A stretch of DNA of 64,000 bases, taken from the NCBI RefSeq assembly GCF_021134715.1, contig NC_060027.1, forward strand, positions 3,472,001 to 3,536,000. Direction: 5' to 3'. Every line of letters begins with the position of its first letter. The stretch's first letter is position 1. Below, in pieces: positions 58,615 through 64,000 of the stretch. The notes beneath the pieces were generated by a model. It saw only the letters and a list, made by a program, of their open reading frames with translations. It was not told where the DNA came from and did no database searches. The translations under genes were made by a program, and so were the position numbers. The DNA is from Daphnia pulex. Its lineage: Eukaryota > Arthropoda > Branchiopoda > Diplostraca > Daphniidae.

Positions 58615-61600
58615 CTATGTGTTCCATCAAGATTTTCCGATACAGCAACAGAAAGAGAAATAAGAGAATAAGTATATAGATATCTTCATTGCAGCATTCC
58701 ACATATAAGAGACGACGCTACATAGAATCACATATCGGCAAAGGCCTAAGCATCAAAGCCCCCAACGGGCCGTTGTATAGATAACACACATGCTGTGGCC
58801 AGCAGCACCAGCTTTATATATATCTACTTTTATTCCACGCTTTTGCGGAGCTATCGATTTTCTCCCCCACACACGTCGCCCCCTTTTTTTAAACGCCCGC
58901 GATAGTGCTTTGGCCTAGCAGCAGCACACGTGCTATACGACACCCATATAGCATTTATACTACTTTTTTTTCCGGCTCTCTTTTTTTTATTTTATAGTCT
59001 GTGGATATACATATACATATATACGATATAATACTTGAGGAAGACGTGCTTGGAGTTATTGAACTCGAGCGCGTGGATCCTTTGAGTGCTCCTATACGCG
59101 GCTCCTGTTGTGAACAGGAAACAAGGAGCTGGCCGGAGCTGGCTATGGGGAAAGGATCGAGCTTATAGTGAACGAAATAGTAGATAGAAACGAAGCAGCA
59201 GCTGAGCATTGACAAATGTTTTCCTTTGTCCTCGTCGTTCCACATTCTCGGTTATATAGTGTGTGCTGCTGTGTAGAGAGAGGGAATATATATATAAGGA
59301 GCCAATCCAGGAGCACGGTGACGGATTTTCGCCGCCGTCTCCAAACTCTCGCGGGAGTTAATCAACGAACTTGAGACGCGCCTCCATCTCTACTGCTGTG
59401 TACACATACACTATACGCAGCAGCAGACACACCCAAAAAGCCTATATAGCAGCTCCTGAACAGGAGCTGGATAACGAAGCATCTTAGAATGTATGAAGGA
59501 AGTGTAGATGCTGATGATGTTCTATATATATTTTTGTATACTGCAGCATGTGCGGATATGGATATACATAACACGTAATCTAATATGTATTATATAAAGC
59601 AATAAAGTTTGTGTTACTGCTTCTTTTCTTTTTTTTCTGGTTGCTATACACTGCTTAAACCCTTGCTGATATGTTTCTATAATCTAGTTTCCAGTTTCTT
59701 TGGCTTGTTGTTTTGTTGGTTGACAAAGCCCACACAGCAAGGATGTCCACCGAAACTTTGACGGTATGATCTATACATTATCTAGAGATAATTCCGCAAA
59801 GTTCTCTCTTGACTTTTTCAAAGAACCGCGCGCGGAGAGTCAACAGTTTAGATATTCTTTAAAGTTTGATCATAAATAGACACGGCTTGACTATGCACAG
59901 CACCGCAGTTCCACGAAGTGCATAAGTCAACTTCAAGTCGAGAACAAAAGGCAGAGCTATAAGCTGGGCTCCTTATTTTGAATAAGACAAATGGAGAGCT
60001 AGATAGAAAAGAATGAGCGGGCACTCTCCTGGAACGCTGTAGAGATAATGATATTCTCCTTTTCATTTCTTTTCAACGCATATAGTTTTTCGCTTCTTAT
60101 AAGATGTATAGGGCCTATCCTATTTATTATCCTATCTCTTTCTCTTTTCTTCTCGTTGAAGATATATGACAGACCAGCGTTGTATAGATGAAGAATGGAA
60201 CTTGGACGGGATCCTTGGCGTGGCATGATTCAAGGAGCCGGAGGGAGCTAGTCTCAAGCTATAGAGAGAACCCATATAGATTATATATATATTATAAACT
60301 TGATAACTTTATAGATTTCTTTTCTAGTAGGCCTATAGAATGAAAACAGCTTCCTATCTATTTCAAAAGGCGACTCTGAAAAGATCGCAGTCGAGAGAGT
60401 GCCAGTTGATATGATTCTCTTATATATGTGTAAGAAATTCGTTCCACTTGGCTCAAAAGAGACAAAGTGTCTGTAGATCTTTTATATATAGGCCAGCAAA
60501 TATAGAGAAAAGGAGAACATCAATCGACATGGCGCGGATATAAAAGTCATTTGGAAGAAGAAGAAAAAAACTAGCTCTGCAGATGTATAGAACTATAAAG
60601 CACACATCAGCTGTGTGCGCATGAAAAGGGTATTCGCCTCTATATATTTCTATGGGCTATATATGTATACTATGTAATAAGAAGAACGTCAGCAATCGAT
60701 CACGTCGTGCTGGGCTGTTTCCCCTCTCCGATGAAAAGGCAAACGTCTATTAAGTGTTTCTGCTAAGCGACGACTAGCATCAGCAGAGAGAGTCTAATAT
60801 ATCTATATAAGTATATATGTACACGCCCGGCAGCAGCAATTCAGATCGTTAAATATATATCTATATATGTATTTTCGAGTTTGTCGAGAAACATCATACA
60901 ACCACACACATGCACAGCGTATATATAATATCTAAGTACTATATATATATTTCGGGTTTTGGGTGCTGTGCTCTCTCATTTTGGTTGCCAATAGGAATTG
61001 AAAAGCACATCATCACCGAGGCAACGCCATCATCACCAGCAACCCTTAAAAAAGGCGCATCTACGTACGTTTATATATCTCGTTTCCATGTTCTATATAG
61101 CTGTTGCTGTGTTGCTGCTGACAAGCCGTTTGTTATAGTAATATTTAGTCGAGGAGGTATATAATATGTATAATAACACGTTGATGTATATACTGCTGCG
61201 TGGGTGCCCGCATGTATCGATTCAAGAGTCACATATAAGCACTGCCTGCTGATATATTATAAACTGTGACACGCGTACTATAGTCTATATATTATAAATC
61301 TATAAAGGCAGTATTGCAAACTGTTTAACAATAAATGTGTAATACCACCCTATAGGATGTGTGTATAGGGCCTAATATGCGGTCTCAGCTGTGGCGAAGA
61401 AGATTGTAATGGAACCAAGTAATTAATACGTGGATATTCAGCTTAAATATGTAATACAGAAGCAGCAGCGGCATCAGCTGAGTAATATCTCATTTATGTA
61501 TACAGGAGCGCCTCGTTTTAATATTTCAAACGAAAATTGCACACGCACATAGCTATCTATATCTTTTAGAAGTATATATAATGCTGTATGGGCTGCAGGC

Positions 61601-64000
61601 TCTCCTTTTTCTTTATATAAAGGCTATAGTGTACAATGCAAGAAATAAAGCGCTTAATTTTTCTCGTTTTGTGGCCACATCATTTGCCTTTCCTTTTGTT
61701 TGCTGGTGCGTAATATTTAGACTATAATATAGGAAGCTCACGAGAGAAGCTATAGCCTTTCAAGCAGATGAATTTTCTGCATGAAATGTAGGCTATAAAA
61801 GACTATTGGAAAATTACTGGTGCCAGCAGCAGCAGCAGCAGGCGAATAATATAAATCGTTCAAACACGAGACCAGCATCAGTGAAAATCGGTGAAAATAT
61901 TCTGTATAGCCTATATACAAGACATTTACAATGGAGGATTAAAGTCTGCTGCTGTGTGTATAGCAAATGAGTCATATAGGCCCTATCTTTTCTGAACAGA
62001 CTACATAATACACAGAAGCCTATACACTTTCATTCGGGGGTTGGCAACTCACAACTTGGGTGTACGAAGATTCGGGATTCTAGAGAGATTCTAGAGATTC
62101 CGAAAGATTCTATGAGAGGAGAGATAGGGAGATTCTGGCCAGGGTGGACCAGGGTGTACGAAGATTCTGGGGAGTTGCCAACCCCCGCTTTCATTTATTC
62201 ATCATCACACAGACTGATGTTCTGTGTATTGTGGAAACCATCAGCATAGCCTATAGGCCTACATGCATCTATATGCTGTTGTCATCCATTTTGACAGATC
62301 AACTATGAAGCATATGTATTATAGAACACGATGCTGCTGCCATATCTTTCTATTATGCAACGCCTGGCATGCAGCAGGGCATTATTCCTCATCAGTTCAA
62401 AGATTTGGGATGCTCTATAGGCCCATATACAGGCCTACAACACATGTCCCTCTATAGATGTACAGCAGCAGTAGGGGAAATATAATGATGCTGGAAGCCA
62501 GCAGCAGCCAGCAGAAGCGGCAGCAAATGATATAAATTATGCAACGACCGAAAGCGCGGGCGACTTTTGCTGTGCTGATGCACATCTCACGAATATAAGA
62601 GGGGTGGGTGGGGGGGGGGGAGAGAGAGTTGCCAATCAGCGTTGCGTGTATGCGGACTATCTGAGCAGAATATCGTCAATGCATAATGAACCATTTAGCA
62701 GCACTTGACGCGTCACATATTCAGCTAGCGCGCGCGCATATTATTATTCGGTCGGGTTATTGTGAATGATGTGGCTCAAATACATTTTCGCCGTTTAGAT
62801 CCAAGCGGAAATAATGCGTTCAATATGTCTTAATATTATATAGGCTATACATAATACCCTTATTCTTATACATATTATTCAATTTTCGTTTTGTGCTGTT
62901 AGATTTTCATAAGAAAGTATATAGTTGTATTATATAGGAGAGGCGAGACGTTTATTATTTTGCTTAAATATAAATTCCAGCATGCAGTAGCTAACACAAT
63001 TCGTGCGCAATGTGCCTCTGTTGGCGGCTTCTTTCTGTATATATTTCACCAGCGTCTTTATATATTGGTCCCTGTAGGCCTAAACACACAGCAGCAGCTA
63101 TATAGCAGCAGCCACAGTGGAGCTCTATTGCTGGCTTGCTGCTTCCTTCAACCACGATATAATAATATAAGACCCAGGCTGTACACTCTCGCTTTTTTTC
63201 TCCCATATATTAAATATACCCCTTTTATACATTCCCGCGGTAGCTCTACAGCTCCTATTTTCGTCTATAATACATGCTAATCACGATGGAAGGAAATACC
63301 GACTATATATTATAGACATCAGCGGTGATGTGCAAAGTAGGCCTATATTGAATATATAACTCTTTCTATTTAAAATTCTCCACGCCAGAATAAATGTGAA
63401 TAATTATATTCTATACGTTCCCAGCAACTCGAATGAAAACCAGAACAAATTCCTTATAATTCTTTCTTTTTCTTTTTTTGTGTGATGTATAATGACGAAA
63501 CTTTGTCTTTTAGCTTTCCCAGCAGCGCACATCAGCAGCCTGTTTTTGATGATGTCAATAATATAATGCCAAAACTCTCTCTCTCTCTATACTTCTGTCG
63601 TTTCCTGGGCCGTCTTTATAAAGTTTCGGCCTCATTATTATCAAACCGCTGATGAATGTACTATGTACAGCAGAACATCACAGACGATTATATCTATCTT
63701 TTATATAAAAAAAAAAAAGTTTTAAGTCTGGGCTGTGCGTGTGTGTGCTGGTGCTCCAGATATAGTAGTGTGTCACCGGGTACAACACAACATATATCAC
63801 GCAGCAGCCTCGACGAAATTGCTATATAGGCTAGTGCGCTTGCCTTTATAGGCTGCTACTGCTGCGCTCCCGCGCGCTGATTCTGTCAAGCGTGATGCTC
63901 ACAAGCGTCTCCGCGGCCCATTCCAAAAAAAGGAATAAACGAATGAGATTGCCACGGTTGCTGGTCATTGGGGAATATATTCTTATTTTCTACGTGCATC
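58615..64000 (-). other. Probable long intron of the exchanger gene
   Basis: No exchanger helix or Calx-beta domain is visible. The DNA has many TATA/ATAG runs, CAGCAG and CTGCTG clusters and repeated short text such as GGCCTATA, giving it a different texture from the 40-50 kb region. A hAT-type MITE lies at 62035-62187. Open frames up to 106 codons are repeat translations. Confidence 0.5.
62035..62187. mobile_element. hAT-type MITE with perfect ends and 8-base target duplication
   Basis: Perfect 16-base terminal inverted repeats (CGGGGGTTGGCAACTC and its complement) bound 153 bases. CTTTCATT occurs immediately outside on both sides (62027-62034 and 62188-62195), an 8-base target-site duplication typical of hAT elements. 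The interior repeats GTGTACGAAGATTC twice and AGATTCT several times and encodes nothing. Confidence 0.88.

Noticed and set aside
62960-63280. 106-codon plus-strand frame
   Set aside because: Lies in the repeat-rich intron of the exchanger gene and has no domain or conserved motif.

Overview
The window looks like nuclear DNA of a small crustacean, most likely a water flea of the genus Daphnia. Reasons: conserved animal genes split by introns of about 60-90 bases with GT/AG ends, intergenic DNA full of CT/GA, CA/TG and CTG microsatellites, and a tyrosine-rich protein built from YYTTKAPEYY-type units, a style I associate with Daphnia. The genus is an inference.

Layout. (1) 346-2864, minus: the 5' half of replication factor C subunit 1 (RFC1), with a start codon split from the rest by an intron, a PIP-like box, a lysine-rich linker, a BRCT domain and the start of the AAA+ domain; the gene is cut by the window edge inside Walker A. 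(2) About 2.9-18.8 kb: long gene-poor, microsatellite-rich DNA. (3) 19074-25884, plus: a complete nine-coding-exon gene for a secreted ADAMTS-like protein (thrombospondin repeat, cysteine-rich module, spacer, Thr-rich linker, C-terminal netrin-like domain), closest in architecture to ADAMTSL5. (4) 27045-27353, plus: a probable small two-exon gene for a protein with several CxxC pairs.

(5) 27544-39929: a 12.4-kb nested palindrome, the most unusual object here. Two arms of about 5 kb are near-identical inverted copies. Each carries an outward-pointing TATA promoter with a truncated signal-peptide reading frame, exon-like relics, a decayed tyrosine-rich gene, a piggyBac-type MITE (TTAA target) and a second MITE. 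The middle is a separate inverted repeat packed with about 25 copies of a CAACGTCAG/CTGACGTTG motif. A 516-base foldback element sits only on the right side. Broken inverted copies of the CxxC gene lie at 41.8-42.5 kb, so inverted homology reaches beyond the sharp palindrome.

(6) 40-46 kb: repeats, two tRNA-derived SINE-like units and a few possible exons. (7) 46604-47547: a short minus-strand exon divergent from a VMO1-family gene with three frame breaks. (8) 48.8-50.1 kb, minus: an unknown exon and a relic of a phospholipase C X-domain. (9) 52128-52395, minus: a first exon of a membrane protein. (10) 58407-58614, minus: the last coding exon of an SLC8/Calx Na+/Ca2+ exchanger, preceded by at least 5.4 kb of intron holding a hAT-type MITE with a perfect 8-base target duplication. 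The genes do not form a functional unit; they are ordinary animal neighbours around one repeat-rich island.
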